From Myoxocephalus aenaeus (lineage: Eukaryota; Chordata; Actinopteri; Perciformes; Cottidae): a stretch of 64,000 nt of DNA. Position numbers and translations under genes: made by a program. The stretch spans positions 253,501 through 317,500 of the forward strand of contig JBAMJR010000040.1 of the NCBI GenBank assembly GCA_038501785.1, read 5' to 3'. Every line of letters starts with the position of its first letter. The stretch's first letter is position 1. Shown piece by piece: positions 1-12,639 of this stretch. A model generated the notes under the pieces. The model did no database searches. It had not been told where the DNA came from and saw nothing but the letters and a program-made list of their open reading frames with translations.

Positions 1-176
1 AAAATGAAAAAAAAGATAATAAAAAAAATACAATCATTGATGCCTAAATAATAATTTACTTCCGTCAGAATTACTTGCACTTAAGATTGGATGAGGGACA
101 CTGTGGTCATCTGTCTCGCCTGCTCTGCATGGTCTTCTGCTGTCTGGGTCAGTTATGGTCTGCTTGTCCCTTGCAG

Positions 177-3100
177 GTGTCTCAAAAGCTGTTGAGAATA
201 TCAATAAAAAAATTGCACCTGCACTGGTTAGCAAGGTAGGACCATTTATTGTTTGACTAATAACTGTGTGTTAGTGTCAAAGACCTCAAATGAATGCATC
301 ACTGTGTTGAATGAATTATTAATGTGTCTTAAAGTCAATAAATGGTAATTATACTAAAATATTAGTAACATTGGCGTACTGACGGTTTCCAAAGTACTAA
401 CTGTACGATTTTGCAGTTGTTTGTTGTTATTTTACATTGGCCTCATTTTTTGTTGTTTGCATTCATAAAAATGATATATAATAATGTTCTATAAACCATT
501 GTAATAGCGGAGCTTCGGTGATATAATTCTGAGATGCTGTGATTATTCTATCATTATTTCAGTTTGTTCTTTTAAACTAACGAGTCAGAAATTGTTAATC
601 TTTATTTCCAAACATACAATATAATTTGTCATGTTTGGTCTATTCCAGGATGTGGACGTTAAAGATCAGGCCAAGATCGACCAGCTGATGCTGGACATGG
701 ACGGCACAGACAACAAGTGTAAGATGATACTTCATGTTCTAAAACTGGCTCGACTATGTCGGTGCAGAGTTTTGTGAGCTTGGATTTGTAAAGATCTATC
801 TACTACAAAAGGGTTTGGCAAGTTGAAAATACCTTCTGGTTATTTAATCCATAAACAGTTTATCTATTAGACTTTCCAGAAATGTTCTATATCTTTATAC
901 ATGTTGATATTGTGATATGTAATGGCATATTCGTAGAAGAGGATTTTATCCATATCGAGATACTTTTGAGAAATCCCCCTCATGCATTATATAGAGCACT
1001 ATTTGCACCCTCTGCCATTCTACTTAAGTTCTGAATTCTGTGTGAAAATGATCCACTATATAGTATCCATAATTTACATTTAAAATAACATCCGTTGCAT
1101 ATAGTTATTTCTGCTAACAAATGCAATACTTCATATTTTATAGATTTAAGATATAAACTTGCTCGTGAAGGTGCCATATCTTTAGTGACTGCTGACTACC
1201 ATATTGTAGGGAGGAGTGAACAAAGAGTGACACAGAAACATCAATAGGCACTTATACGTTGCAACAGAAATGTCGATTCACACACAATTATCTCAAGGTC
1301 ATGCATTACAGATTTTTTACCTAATTAGCCCAGAAAATATTCACTGAAGAATTTAGATATCAGAAAACGACAATGTTCCATATTTGGACGCGTATTCTAC
1401 ACACAATATATTGAGATATTTGGGTCTTCCCTCCCTCAGCTAAGTTTGGTGCTAATGCCATCCTGGGCGTCTCCCTGGCTGTGTGCAAGGCTGGTGCAGC
1501 AGAGAAGGGCGTTCCCCTCTACCGCCACATCGCTGATCTGGCTGGAAACCCTGAAGTCATCCTCCCTGTCCCTGTGAGTATGGTAGTGCAATTACCTAAG
1601 TCGTGTACCCCAGACTTTGTCGGGGCTCTTAATGCCAATAAACATAAAAAACATGCACCGTTAACGATTGATCCAGAGAATGATAAATTCAGTCGTGACT
1701 CCATTAAGCTAAAAGCCGATCCTCTCTGCCTCCGTTCAGGCTTTCAATGTCATCAACGGCGGCTCCCATGCAGGCAACAAGCTGGCCATGCAGGAGTTCA
1801 TGATCCTGCCTGTGGGAGCCAGCAGCTTTAAGGAGGCCATGCGTATTGGTGCAGAGGTCTACCACAACCTGAAGAATGTCATCAAGGAGAAATACGGCCA
1901 AGACGCCACTAATGTAGGTGACGAGGGAGGCTTCGCCCCCAACATCCTGGAGAACAAGGAAGGTGAGAGGAAACATGAAATCAGAGCCGTAACCACTGTT
2001 TAACAATAAGTGTTTCAATAAAAGCCAACAGAGTTCAGATCCAGCTGAATACATTATTAGTTATTTTTGGACACTAATGTAGGGTTGTTTTCATTTTTGA
2101 GGAGCGAGTTGATCATAGAAAATTGTTACAGTGTCACCACTCAAAAGGGAGTGTCTTGAAAGCAATCCATTCTTAGACCTCTCAAGGAAGTACTTCACTT
2201 ATCATGTCACTCTTAGGTCGACAGAAGGTTTCTAAATTAAGGCCTCAACTCGGGCCGTCAGCCTCTGACTTCAGTGTCAGGTTGAGGTGCTGATATGGCA
2301 AATTCCCCACTGGAGCAGAGTCTTCAGTGGTGACTCATTTGTGAACAATTAGTGTTTTGATTTTCTCTGGTCACATTTTTTACCATAGTATGTTTTTGTC
2401 CCAGCTCTGGATCTGCTGAAGAATGCCATCGCCAAGGCCGGCTACACCGACAAGATCGTGATTGGCATGGATGTGGCTGCCTCTGAGTTTTACAAGGCTG
2501 GCAAGTACGACCTGGACTTCAAGTCTCCTGACGACCCCAGCCGCTACATCTCCCCTGACAAGCTGGCTGACCTCTACAGGAGCTTTGTCAAAGATTACCC
2601 CGGTGGGTTTTAACACGTATCCTCTTCTTTACAGCCATACAACTCTTGCTGCTCAGTGCTCCCAAAGATACAACGTTTTAAGGGTATTATAGGGATTTAA
2701 TACAACAAGATAATTCTAAGCATAAGTGAACCAAATAATGTGAGCACATGTACAAACAACATCTAAGTAAATGCAATAGAGAATAAATAGAACGGTATGT
2801 CGATATGCATTTTGTGTCTGCAAATGTTTCTGTTTTGGTTCACTCATCGGCAGCTGTTTTCAGCAAAAACTCTAAAGAACACCACTGTTCACTTCTGTCA
2901 AAGTTAGAAGCTAGCTGGTGAACATAATGGAGCATTTAGCAGCGTGTTTCTGCTGCCACCAAGTGGTCAATAGCATCAACTACTGCAGGTTTAAGGGATT
3001 TGTAGATGGTAGCTATTGCTACTTACTCAATGCTGACGTGTTGGATTTATGAATGGCCGTAACATTACCCTCACCTACTTGCTATCCTAACAGTGGTGTC

Positions 3101-3927
3101 CATTGAGGACCCCTTTGACCAGGATGACTGGGAGGCGTGGGCAAAATTCACGGCCAGCACTGACATCCAGGTGGTGGGTGATGACCTCACAGTCACCAAC
3201 CCCAAACGTATCGCCAAGGGTGTGGCTGAAAAGTCCTGCAACTGCCTGCTGCTTAAAGTCAACCAGATCGGCTCCGTCACAGAGTCCCTGCAGGCGTGAG
3301 TGTCGACAACCGCATGATCAAACTTCTTCACCAAAATCAAAGAAAGTAAATAAGGTGTAAGCTGGCTAACTTGGCTATAATGTGTGTGTCTTTCTTTTTA
3401 GCTGCAAGATGGCCCAGAGCAACGGCTGGGGTGTGATGGTCAGCCATCGCTCTGGAGAGACAGAGGACACCTTCATCGCTGACCTGGTGGTCGGTCTCTG
3501 CACTGGACAGGTAAAACCTCAACTTCTAATCGTGACATTAATTGGCATGGCATCTCTACGGTTGAGCTTTTTAAAGCTGACTATTCAAACTGTACAATAG
3601 GTGTAGCTTTAACATTACTGACTGGGTCTTATATTTCATTTAATTCCTTTCCCAGATCAAGACGGGTGCACCTTGCCGATCTGAGCGCTTGGCCAAGTAC
3701 AACCAGCTGCTCAGGTGAGTCCGGTCCAAAAATGTGCGCCTCTAGTTACACTGAACTTAACAGTATGAGTTATGGGCTCCACGCTCCTCAGAGGCACTAC
3801 GTTGCACATTTCCTCTGACTATTAATCCACCCATTTTAACAAACTGTCATCACTCTATCCTAGGATTGAAGAGGAGCTCGGCGACAAGGCCCGTTTTGCC
3901 GGCCAGAACTTCAGGCATCCCATCTGA
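177..3927 (+). CDS. eno1: Alpha-type enolase, exons 4-12 (5' end outside the window)
   Basis: Cytosolic glycolytic enzyme (2-phosphoglycerate to phosphoenolpyruvate, a Mg-dependent homodimer). Coding exons with GT-AG borders: 177-235, 649-718, 1440-1573, 1740-1962, 2405-2602, 3094-3295, 3402-3510, 3656-3714 and 3864-3927. Their lengths (59, 70, 134, 223, 198, 202, 109, 59 nt) match what I recall for vertebrate ENO1, and the frame is kept throughout. They encode residues 61-432 in human numbering; residues 1-60 lie to the left. Visible active-site elements are H158 in GGSHAGN, E167, E210 in VGDEGGF, Mg ligands D245, E293 (SIEDPF) and D318 (VGDDL), K343 in LLKVNQ, SHRSGET and K394. No frameshift or missing catalytic residue is seen, so the gene should be functional. 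The C-terminus is NFRHPI, without the terminal lysine of human ENO1. ENO1 rather than ENO2/ENO3 is called from residue pattern and the rere neighbour; which teleost copy (a or b) is not settled. Introns are short and mostly featureless. Confidence 0.96.
2836..2975. repeat. Dispersed teleost repeat fragment in an eno1 intron
   Basis: The stretch containing gctagctggtgaacataatg and agcatttagcagc matches, from memory, a repeat seen many times in percomorph genomes. It lies inside the intron between exons ending at 2602 and starting at 3094 and does not touch the splice sites. The family name is not known to me. A RepeatMasker run with a fish library would settle it. Confidence 0.5.
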
Positions 3928-4370
3928 GCTGGTCTACCTCCATGGGCCTCCGTGTGTTCACTGCTCATAAATAATCCCTGTATACGCCACACTAGGTTGC
4001 CTGCCCTGTCTGGAAAGAAGATGGAGAGATTACTGCTGAAATCCAAGGTCCAAGTCTGGTCTGTGGCGTGGAGAAGCTACACAGTACATCCTAGTACAAC
4101 CACAGCTCAGCTCATCCTCAAACTATGCTTTAGCTCCTGAATAGTGTTGGTCTCTACGTTTGTCTATGTAGCTGAGTTTTGTTCAGCTTCTTGTGAGTTG
4201 TAGTGATTTTTGTGTCCTCTACTGAGTGTTTGAGCTACTGTAACTGTAGTATGGCTCTGCCTCGAGCAGCGGCAACAGTACCATATGTGCAATGTGTCGC
4301 ATCTGACAAGGTCTTGTGTTGCTGTAAGCATTGGCAGAAATATCTAATAAACAACATAGTTTGAAACATT
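3928..4370 (+). terminator. eno1: eno1 3'UTR with poly(A) signal
   Basis: The sequence after the TGA at 3925-3927 has no coding signal. A canonical AATAAA lies at 4346-4351, followed by a T/G-rich stretch from about 4369 (tttttgtgattt) that fits a downstream processing element. Cleavage is therefore inferred at about 4360-4370, giving a 3'UTR of about 440 nt. The exact cleavage base is not visible from sequence. Confidence 0.75.
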
Positions 4371-4474
4371 TTTGTGATTTCTGACTCATCCATATGTTCA
4401 GGTGTTATCTGAAATCCTGGGACTGCTGCAGAGCTTCCTAGATAATGATGATTACCTATTTGCTATCACTATAA

Positions 4475-4600
4475 ACAAGGTCAGAATCGGCTTTATTTGC
4501 CACGTGTGTCTACACATACATGGAATTTGACTCTTTCACGTAGCTCTCATCGTACATATACTTATTGTATACAATAAACAAGATAAATATAAAAGACATT
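4475..4600. repeat. Dispersed teleost repeat just downstream of eno1
   Basis: The words gtcagaatcggctttatttg, ggaatttgactc and cgtagctctcatcgtacata resemble a very common fish repeat (consensus like cagaatcagctttattggcc). It begins about 110 bp past the eno1 poly(A) site. A short (GT) run follows at about 4659-4679. The rest of 4600-5000 is not recognised. Confidence 0.55.
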
Positions 4601-4605
4601 AAAGA

Positions 4606-6540
4606 CAACAGAGGATTCAAAGCTTTCTTCCAGAGCAAATGATCTGGAGTAAAGGGCCGTGTGTGTGTGTGTGTGTGTTGTAATCTGAGTGCCACAGAGA
4701 GGCAGAAACATGAGCTCGGTGCTCGGGGACGCCATTTCTGTCCCCCTCGGTAAAAGAATCCAGAAGCTCTACGCAAGCTCTTTTTGTACTGATCCTTGCC
4801 AAGATAAATGAGGATCTATTCACCAGTGGTATGGTCCCAGGGGTGATTTCCAGCTGGGTCTGTGCCACACCAATTCACTTTGTGAGCCCTGTCTGAAACT
4901 GCCTCCATTGTTTAGTCGTCACCAAGGAGATGTATTACAAATCACTAGTACAAAGAAACTACCAAGCATATATAACAGTCTAAGTATCCTGTGACGATCA
5001 TCTGCTGCAGATTTCCAAGAGCAACACCTCCTCTCACTTCAATAGACTAACAATGATGTTTTTACAGAAAGTTCAAAAAGAGTAAGAGAGTAAATATTGT
5101 TACTTAATTGATATCACGGCCTTGAAACCCTTTAAGTACAGTGGAACCAGTTTTGGTTCCAGACTTTTCTTTTTTTTCTTTTCCACAGATTTTGAGTCGT
5201 CGTAGGAACCCCAAATTAATTCCAATACTTGTGTTTATTGTATGTATTTGTTCAGCAAAGTCTTGGGAAAAAAATGTATATCTGCAAAAAATCACTTTAA
5301 AAAGATATTTTGATCAAAACTATGAACATTCAGCACGATATGAGCAAGATTTCCCAAAAATGCCTCTTTGAGCGGTCACTGAGTTTTGTATTACTCACTG
5401 TATTATGGTGCCCTAACAACAGCCCACATACTAATAAGACAGCTTTTTGGAAAGATTAGGACCTAAATCTGCAACAAAAATCTGCAACAAAAATCATAGT
5501 ACAACACAGCATTTGGGTGTTCAAAGGAGTTTCAGTCAAAAAACTGTGTAGTTCGGTTCAAAAATTGAGTTTACGTAAATACTTAAACTTAACGGTTACT
5601 TGAATTATGTTTCACACCAGATGTATCTTCTCACAAGGGTTGCGGTATTGTAGCAATTTAAATGAAGTTAAACAACGATGTGGTTCCGGAGATAATATGT
5701 TGTTTTTTGTCTGATAATAGGCGCAGGGGGATTTTCACTGTTTTTACGTGACTTTCTATGAAACTGCCATGCTTGATTTCGTTTCCTTGATACCTGCGCC
5801 ATCTAGTGGTCAGATCTATGCAGTATACTTCACTGACTTGCTCCTTGCAGACAATAAAAAAGAAGACAGATGGCTACCAAAATGACATTTAAAGATGATT
5901 TTATCGGGCTTCATCAAAACATATTGGAATGTTAGAAAGAGAAATATAAAGCCAGTCAAGGTGACACCAGTTTGCCACCTAAAATCAGCAAACAGATACT
6001 TATTTGACTACTGATCAGGCCATACTAAAGACAGCTCCTGGTGCTGAAATGAGGCCTCCACGTACCAAAGAGGAAAACAATAAAACCATTTAATTAAACT
6101 ATACAATCTATCTTTTTTTCTGTGGCAAAAAAAGGCCTATTAAACTAAATCCTGAGTATTTTTCGACCAAAAGAGATTTGTCCCCAAAACACAAATGATG
6201 AGATGTGACTGAATCATTTACAAAACGCAATAGTTTCAGTTGAAAAAACACAGATTGTGTCTTTTGTCAGGAATATAAGTGCTGCTATCTTCAATTGCAG
6301 CTTAATTGGACACAAAACAAACAAATTAATAAAGCAGATAATGTCTAATCCCTGTATGCCAATACAATAAATTATCGTCTATTAGAAGGCGTTGGAATTA
6401 TTCAAACGTGGACAGTTTTTCATAAACAATTAAAAAAATAAATGCCAGCACCCAAATGCCAGTGAAGAGCACGACTGTTTCTGCTGTTATAACACATTTG
6501 TTTGAATGAACAGTCCTGCAAGTAGGTTGCTGCTGCTTTT
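4606..6540. other. eno1-rere intergenic DNA, AT-rich, no gene seen
   Basis: Apart from short random open frames I see no exon-like or RNA-gene signal. Base composition is AT-rich from about 5040 on. A gcgccatctagtggtc word near 5798 is of the kind often left at the ends of fish retroposons, but no full element is evident. Confidence 0.6.
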
Positions 6541-6544
6541 CATA

Positions 6545-7270
6545 AAACTATTCTATTCTAATCTGTTATGTGATGAAATTTACATTTGCAACTATTTCAT
6601 CTCATGTGTGATACAAAAATATACAAAACTTATACAATGAATTCTCTTTTATTTACTGTGTATATTCATTGCTGCAATGCCCTCAAATGTCCCCAAAAGT
6701 ATCATATTCTAGTATTTCGATTTTGTTTTCTTTTAATATGTTATTATTTAACAGTCTAACCTTATTTCCTATTGCATTGTTATTGCTCTATTGTATAAGG
6801 CATTACACTATCTATTCTAATCTATTTTGTGATAAAATAGTGTCTGTCATATTGTTGTCTTCCAACTCTGTTATTTGTTTACAGTAGACCTTTTCATGTA
6901 AATATATATATGCCATTTTCTGTATATTCAAAACTACAGTTAACTGAAATCTCCCAATAGAGATTATAATCAATTCAATTGTATTCTGTTATCATCATAT
7001 ATTGTTGTTCTTACAATTGTGTTATTATACCCTTATTTCAATTTTCCAGTGTTGTCTTGTGCCAGGTGTTAAAATCTGATGTCCAGGTGCATTTAATTCC
7101 ACATGAAGGAATAAGATATTTTCCAATTGTGTCATATTGTTCCCACTAATTATGTTATTTGTTTACTGCACACCGTAAAAGGTAACACATTCAGTATATT
7201 TACTGTATATTCAATACGGCAGTCCACTCAAATCTCCCGAGAGAGATTCTATTCCATTGTATTCTATTCT
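6545..7270. repeat. Decayed tandem repeat, about three ~280-bp units
   Basis: Two clear copies, 6846-6990 and 7131-7270, share in order: gtcatattgtt, ttatttgttta, ctgtatattca, the words aaatctccc and agagatt, then a final gtattct. A third, more diverged copy is hinted at by tctattctaatct words (near 6551 and 6811) and by tactgtgtatattcattgc with ccctcaaatgtccc (6655-6695). Spacing between equivalent words is about 265-285 bp. There is no coding content. It ends just upstream of the candidate rere promoter. Confidence 0.6.
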
Positions 7271-7723
7271 TCTTGGCTCACTGACAGTCTAAATATAGTC
7301 TGGCAGTATCACAGGTTTATAAGGATGAAGATAGACCAAGTGTTGCTACAGAATAGACACCCCGAGGACCCCCACGCCGCCACCCTCTCCCTCTCCGTGT
7401 GGATGTTCCCCGTTTTGGCCAGTGGGTGACGATATTTCACCGGTTGAACTTTGAGAACCCCCCAACTGTTCTCACCCCAAGATGAAGAAGGATGCTGTCA
7501 TGCTGAGTGCCCCTCACACACACTAGTCAGAGCATTCCGAGCAACGATTACTCCCTCTTTATTCTCAAGTCCATCATTTATGACAGCATTACATCAAACG
7601 TGGTCGGTTCCGTTGCAGCCAACGTGCATGAGAGAAGATATACAGGTGGCACTGCAGCTGCTGTGCTACTCTGTGCAACGTTAGTGGCGACACTTGGCTA
7701 ACTAACGTTGGCTAATTGCCCCC

Positions 7724-7753
7724 GCTGCTGCTGCCGCTGCTGCTGCTGCTGCT
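7724..7753. repeat. (GCT)n trinucleotide tract
   Basis: A run of GCT with one CCGCT interruption lies within the candidate distal rere promoter. On the minus strand it would read as polyalanine in one frame, which creates a false open frame there. Confidence 0.85.
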
Positions 7754-7770
7754 ATTGTTTGTTGTTGCAG

Positions 7771-7816
7771 TCTCTCATCAAACACACCACAGATGTTGTA
7801 GATCAAGCCCTTTAAG
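7771..7816 (+). other. rere: Candidate 5' leader exon of rere (or its 3' part)
   Basis: A consensus donor gtaagt starts at 7817. A pyrimidine/T-rich stretch ending in ttgcag occurs at 7765-7770, so the piece could be a 46-nt internal leader exon. It could equally be the 3' end of a first exon starting upstream. It has no useful coding frame (ATG TTG TAG), as expected for 5'UTR. Splicing to the acceptor at 56468 is inferred, not seen. Confidence 0.3.
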
Positions 7817-8350
7817 GTAAGTGCTGTGAGCTTCAACCAGCCGTCTTCTTTGCCTGTAAGGTCCACCAGCCAAACGAGCAAGAACTGACACACATAAAGG
7901 AGCAGTTAGTGGACGTTGAGCTGTTAACCCTCGCTTGCTAGCTATTTGGCTAATTTGCCTATTAGCATGAGCTAGCTCGTTAGCTGGTGCACTTGTTTGC
8001 CCCGGTTACTGTTGCTGCTGGTTACCACGAACCGACGTTAGCGGCTAGCGCCACTGACGAGCACTGATTGGGAATGCCAGCCAGGAGGAGAGTAATGTCT
8101 GGATACCAACAGCTCGTTGACACCGGTTAGCACAGTGCACAACACACAGAATATTACTTTGTTTTATTAAACGCACTGTGGGTTAAACGTGCACTTCGTT
8201 ACCTCACAGCAAACGTTTTCCCGTTTTGAATCCCCCACTGTAGTAGCTCTGTTCCAGGGAGTAGCCTGAGCCCGTTTCAGCTATTGTCATTAGCTCTTGG
8301 ATACGTTAGCTGGAGAAGCTAACTTGCTGTCTTTGTGTGGCTGACTTGTG

Positions 8351-11300
8351 TTCTCAATTATTGTTATCTAGGTCGTTGTTTATGGTTATTTACGAGCTTG
8401 GTCTGGGGTGGTTTTAAAATAAAGCTATTACTGGATAACGACAATCCCATGCAGACTTTTGGAAACAAAGATGCAAGGCTTGTGACATCTTCATAGGAGA
8501 TATTTGTCAACAAATAGATTCAGCAGACACTTTTCACCTCTGGTCGGCTGAGTAGTTCAAAACGTATGAGTAGTAACATTAGAGACCACTTAGGGTACAG
8601 GGATGGTGGTATTTGCTGGGTTTATCAGTGAGTTTTTTGCATGAGGTTAGTCCAAGTTATTATGAATTGTAAGTTTGAAAATAGTTGGCACATACACTCC
8701 AGTCATACACACCATGCATAATCTGTCCTATAAACAAGATTCCAAAGATGGTTTCTATTCATGTTAATATTTGTAACTTGAGGCAGAGCCATTAATAGCC
8801 AGTGATTTATATTTATTGAGGGGTTATGACTCACTCCAGACTTGTGACTTGTGCCTTACAGGCACCATAGCCCTGCACAATTGTGGACTTCACCATACCT
8901 AATGAATATGCACCGTTCACAATGATCAAAGGTGTGAAACATATTATTTGCTCCATAAATGCCAAGCTATTTTCAGTCTTTCAGTTGAAAGAATGTAATT
9001 TAGTGTTTACATCAAAGCCTGCATTTCCTTACTTGTCAAAGTGCCACAACATTAGGCTGATTATAAGAACATCTTTAATACATTATCTGATAACCTGACA
9101 GCACGGCATTGTGAAACATAAACGTGCTCAAAACCACATGTTTATTGACTGTAAGCAACCTAACACAGACAGGTTTTGTTATTTTGCAGTCAACTGCACC
9201 ACAACTCTAGCTATCCAATCATTGCCACCTGCTCAGGCCTCTGATAATGACATGACTGTGTAATAGAGAGGTCACTGAACTGAGAATGGTTCATAAATGC
9301 ATCATGTAATGTCTGTTATACACACTATTGTTTAGCAGTAAAGGGTTAGGTAAACAAACATAGGCATACACCCATACGGTCAGGCATGTTTTTGACAGGA
9401 ATACTGCTTATTTTTACACAGTGTGTTGATAAAAGAATAACAGGTTATATTTCTTTCTTACATTGAACAAATACAACTGTTGAACCAAAATGTATTCAAT
9501 CCGCTTTAGTTTTTGCTGGACATATCCTGTGTCAAGTCATTGCAGTTGTGACGAAAGCGGCTTCTTCATACACCTTATTAGCTCCATACGTTGTGCATAT
9601 GGCACATCTGATGTTTTTGTGGGCTTTTCCTGCTGCCAGATGCTTACTGGTTGTGATTTTAGATTTTAGATTTCTTAAACTACCACTTAGACTGTAAAGT
9701 TGCTGGGTTAGGTTACAGAGGTCTGCCATTACAGGCTATACGTTGATTACTACTTTAGCACAGCGCTGACAGAAAAGCACCTAGATGTTTGGTTTATAGT
9801 TTTTGTAGGAAGAGGAATACACTTTCAGGTTCAGCCAAGAGGATCATTTAAAAAAGCTTAAAACGTAACGTTTGTGGTATATATTTTTTTGCATATGACT
9901 GTGTAAAGTCCTTTTTTTTTATCCGCATTATCTGGTTATCTTGTAGTTCAGGGGTCAGAAGCGGTCAGGGTGTTTTATAGTGTTTCAATTTGAATGGGAT
10001 CTCAAGAGCAGCAGTGGGTAAAATTACTTTGACTCGCATATTCAATGACACACCCCATCTATCGAATGTTAATCTAGCTGGGTGGCCGTATATAGCAGCA
10101 GAATAATGATAAGAGAAGTGTAATAACCCCGCTATTTCCCCTTTATGACTAATGTGTGTTTGAGTTATGGTGGCTCTCTATGAGTACTATTATGTGGCAA
10201 ATGGAGGGCCAGATAATGTGAAGAAAAATCCCTTTTCACTGCACTCTGACACCTCTTTGTCGGATGATTTGTCAATACACATGTTCGGGAATTCACTGTT
10301 TACGTGCTGCGCTCAAATGGCATCTTGCTGTGATTCACCAAGATGCCGTCACTGGATCTTTACTTTACCATGAATTGTCATGAAAGATGATTCCCCATTA
10401 TAATGCCTCGGTCTAGTCTCCGAACTACTTCAAATGCTGTATACTGAGGCATTGTGGCATTGTGTTGCAGTACGAGATGGTGCTGTAACCTGTCATCGGT
10501 GTGGCAAGCCTGTTTTTGAAAAGGGGCCTTTTACTCTCAGCGGGGCTATTCTGTTTCAAATAAAGGTGATTAGGTGGATTTATTGTGACTTTTGCTCAAG
10601 AATGTTATATTCAGTATGAAATTATGTTGGCAGGTAAGCAGTGAAATGTCTGCTTGACAGAGCCAAAACAGGATACTATATGTAATCGAGCATCTTCAGA
10701 TTTGTAGTTAAGAAAGTGTCTTGCCTTGTATTTAGATTCTAGTGACCAGGCATAGCGTCTGCAAAGACAACATAATAGGGAAGCAAGTGGATACACTGAT
10801 TTGGCTTTTTCCTTTACAGATATCAGTTCCATTGCAAGATATCTGGCTATTACATAGAAAATTAATGCTCTGAACAAAGGAGCAATGTTCGCTCAAAGAC
10901 CTCTTGATGGGCCATTCAAGTGCTGTATATTCATTAAAAATAACAATCTGTCAGCACTTACTGACAGCATGCACAACAAGCCAAGCTCCCTTTATTGTTC
11001 TCCGAAGATGTTTTTCAGTTCCTGTGCCAAGAGCTGGGTAATTGGCTGTAGCAAAGCCTTGCATGTGTTGTTTTAAGATATTGGACTGACACGCACAGGG
11101 CACACTGGCAGAAATGAGGCAAGCAGACCCCCTTCCTCCTCCTCCTCCTCCTCCTCCTGGCTTATGCCAGCAAGTCAGAGGAGGCAAGATGCTGGATGTG
11201 TTTTGTGTTCTTTGACAGCTTCCCTTCACCTCTCATAAGAGGAGATCCAAGCATGCTGCATCATATCTCATCTTTGTTTGATTCAGGCCTAGCTCTGCCG

Positions 11301-12630
11301 CTCCACAATTGTGCCAAGGCGATGGTATCAGCAAACGCTATCCGTGTTAACAATTGCGAGCTGTCTTGCTACATACTGCTGGTGGTATTTGATGTACTAG
11401 ATGTGATCAAATCAGCTTTTTCTGTGAGCTGAGCCATGGTGAAGTCTGTCTCTCTTCATTCTGCAAATGCCGCCTGTGTCTTATTGGGCCGGCTTGGGAA
11501 GAATTCACATCTTGACTGATTAGGCACATTGTGTTTTTGTGTTGTTGCCAGCCCCTTGGCAGGTCCTAGGTACAGCAAAAGAAATCTGCATATTTTCCTT
11601 GTTAAATTTTGTATGTGGCTCTGAAACTGCAGAGTGTCGCAACTCATCACATTTCAGTCTTCTGTGATTTACGTACATGAGGGGTTGTACAGTGGAGTGT
11701 GTAGAAACTAGAATTGGAGGCTGTGCTAACGTTAGTAAGAGTTGTGAAGCAACAGCAAACATAGAGCAATGAATACATTTAGAAGTTGTGATGAAATTGA
11801 CTGCAAAGCTGATTATCTTTTGTCTCCAATATCCGGGAGTCTGACACATTGTTAGATGTCCCATGCGTCTCACTAATACTATATTAGAACACACCATATC
11901 AGATGAAAGCATATTCTTTTCAGCATTTGGGCAAGATAGGCTTATAATAGCACTTAGTCAATTACAGTGCCAAAAAGCATGAATTGAAAGTATTAAAAAA
12001 TAACAGTCAGCCATTTGCCATCTCAGTAAAGGAGGAAAATGAAATGGTGTAGGATCAGCTGGCTGGCCCCTGAGGAGAGGGAGAGAAAGGGGGAGAGAGA
12101 TGAGGAGGAGTAGGAGTGCTTTGCCGCTGTGTGTGTCAGTGCTGATTAGGTAATAGATTGCCTCATGTAATGACACGGCATGGCGCTAGTGGTGCAGAAA
12201 CACAAACAATGCATACCAGTGTTTTACTGTGCACACCCCCTGCAGCTGCCTGCCTGAAGATGTTTATATAGACATATACTCTCTCCCTAGAATATTCCAA
12301 CATCTTTAGATGATGCCCTGTTTTCAGCGACACAAACATGAACTATCCGGAAGCCAATAGCTCTTTTCTCCCTGCACTCTTCGTTCTTCTGTAGCACAGA
12401 TGAAAGATGGAGGTGATTAAAGGCAAGGAGCACAATAGAGTCTGTGCGGCTTTCTATCAGCGCGTATTGTTCCTATTGACGGTAGTGTTTCTCTGCACAG
12501 CTTTGTGTTGTTAAATAGGCTACACAACCTGACAAACCCTCTGCTGTTTTAGCTGAACCTTAAGCATGTGGGTGCACGTCATATTCTGAATTGTGCCTCG
12601 GACTTTATTATACACAGCAATGTTAAGATA
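8351..12630. other. rere: Presumed rere intron, no gene seen
   Basis: AT-rich sequence with only short random open frames. A (CCT)n tract lies at 11133-11157. I see no splice-framed coding segment, tRNA or mobile-element body here. Confidence 0.5.
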
Positions 12631-12639
12631 TTTCATTCC

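Larger units (their letters stand above)
7350..8350 (+). promoter_or_regulatory. rere: Candidate distal rere promoter (CpG-richer block)
   Basis: After AT-rich DNA the sequence becomes richer in CpG (for example at 7365-7400, 7590-7690 and 8025-8060). It carries many GTTAGC, ATTAGC and GCTAGC words, a pattern I associate with teleost promoter regions. It also holds a (GCT)n tract at 7724-7753 and a consensus donor aag|gtaagt with the last exon base at 7816. It lies about 3 kb downstream of eno1 in the right orientation for rere. No TATA box is evident and the start site cannot be placed. Inference only: cap-analysis or transcript data would decide. Confidence 0.45.

Noticed and set aside
1519..2054. 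Minus-strand open frames over eno1 exons (1519-1704, 1704-2054), and a similar one at 3071-3340
   Set aside because: They are antisense shadows of conserved enolase exons and run across splice sites.
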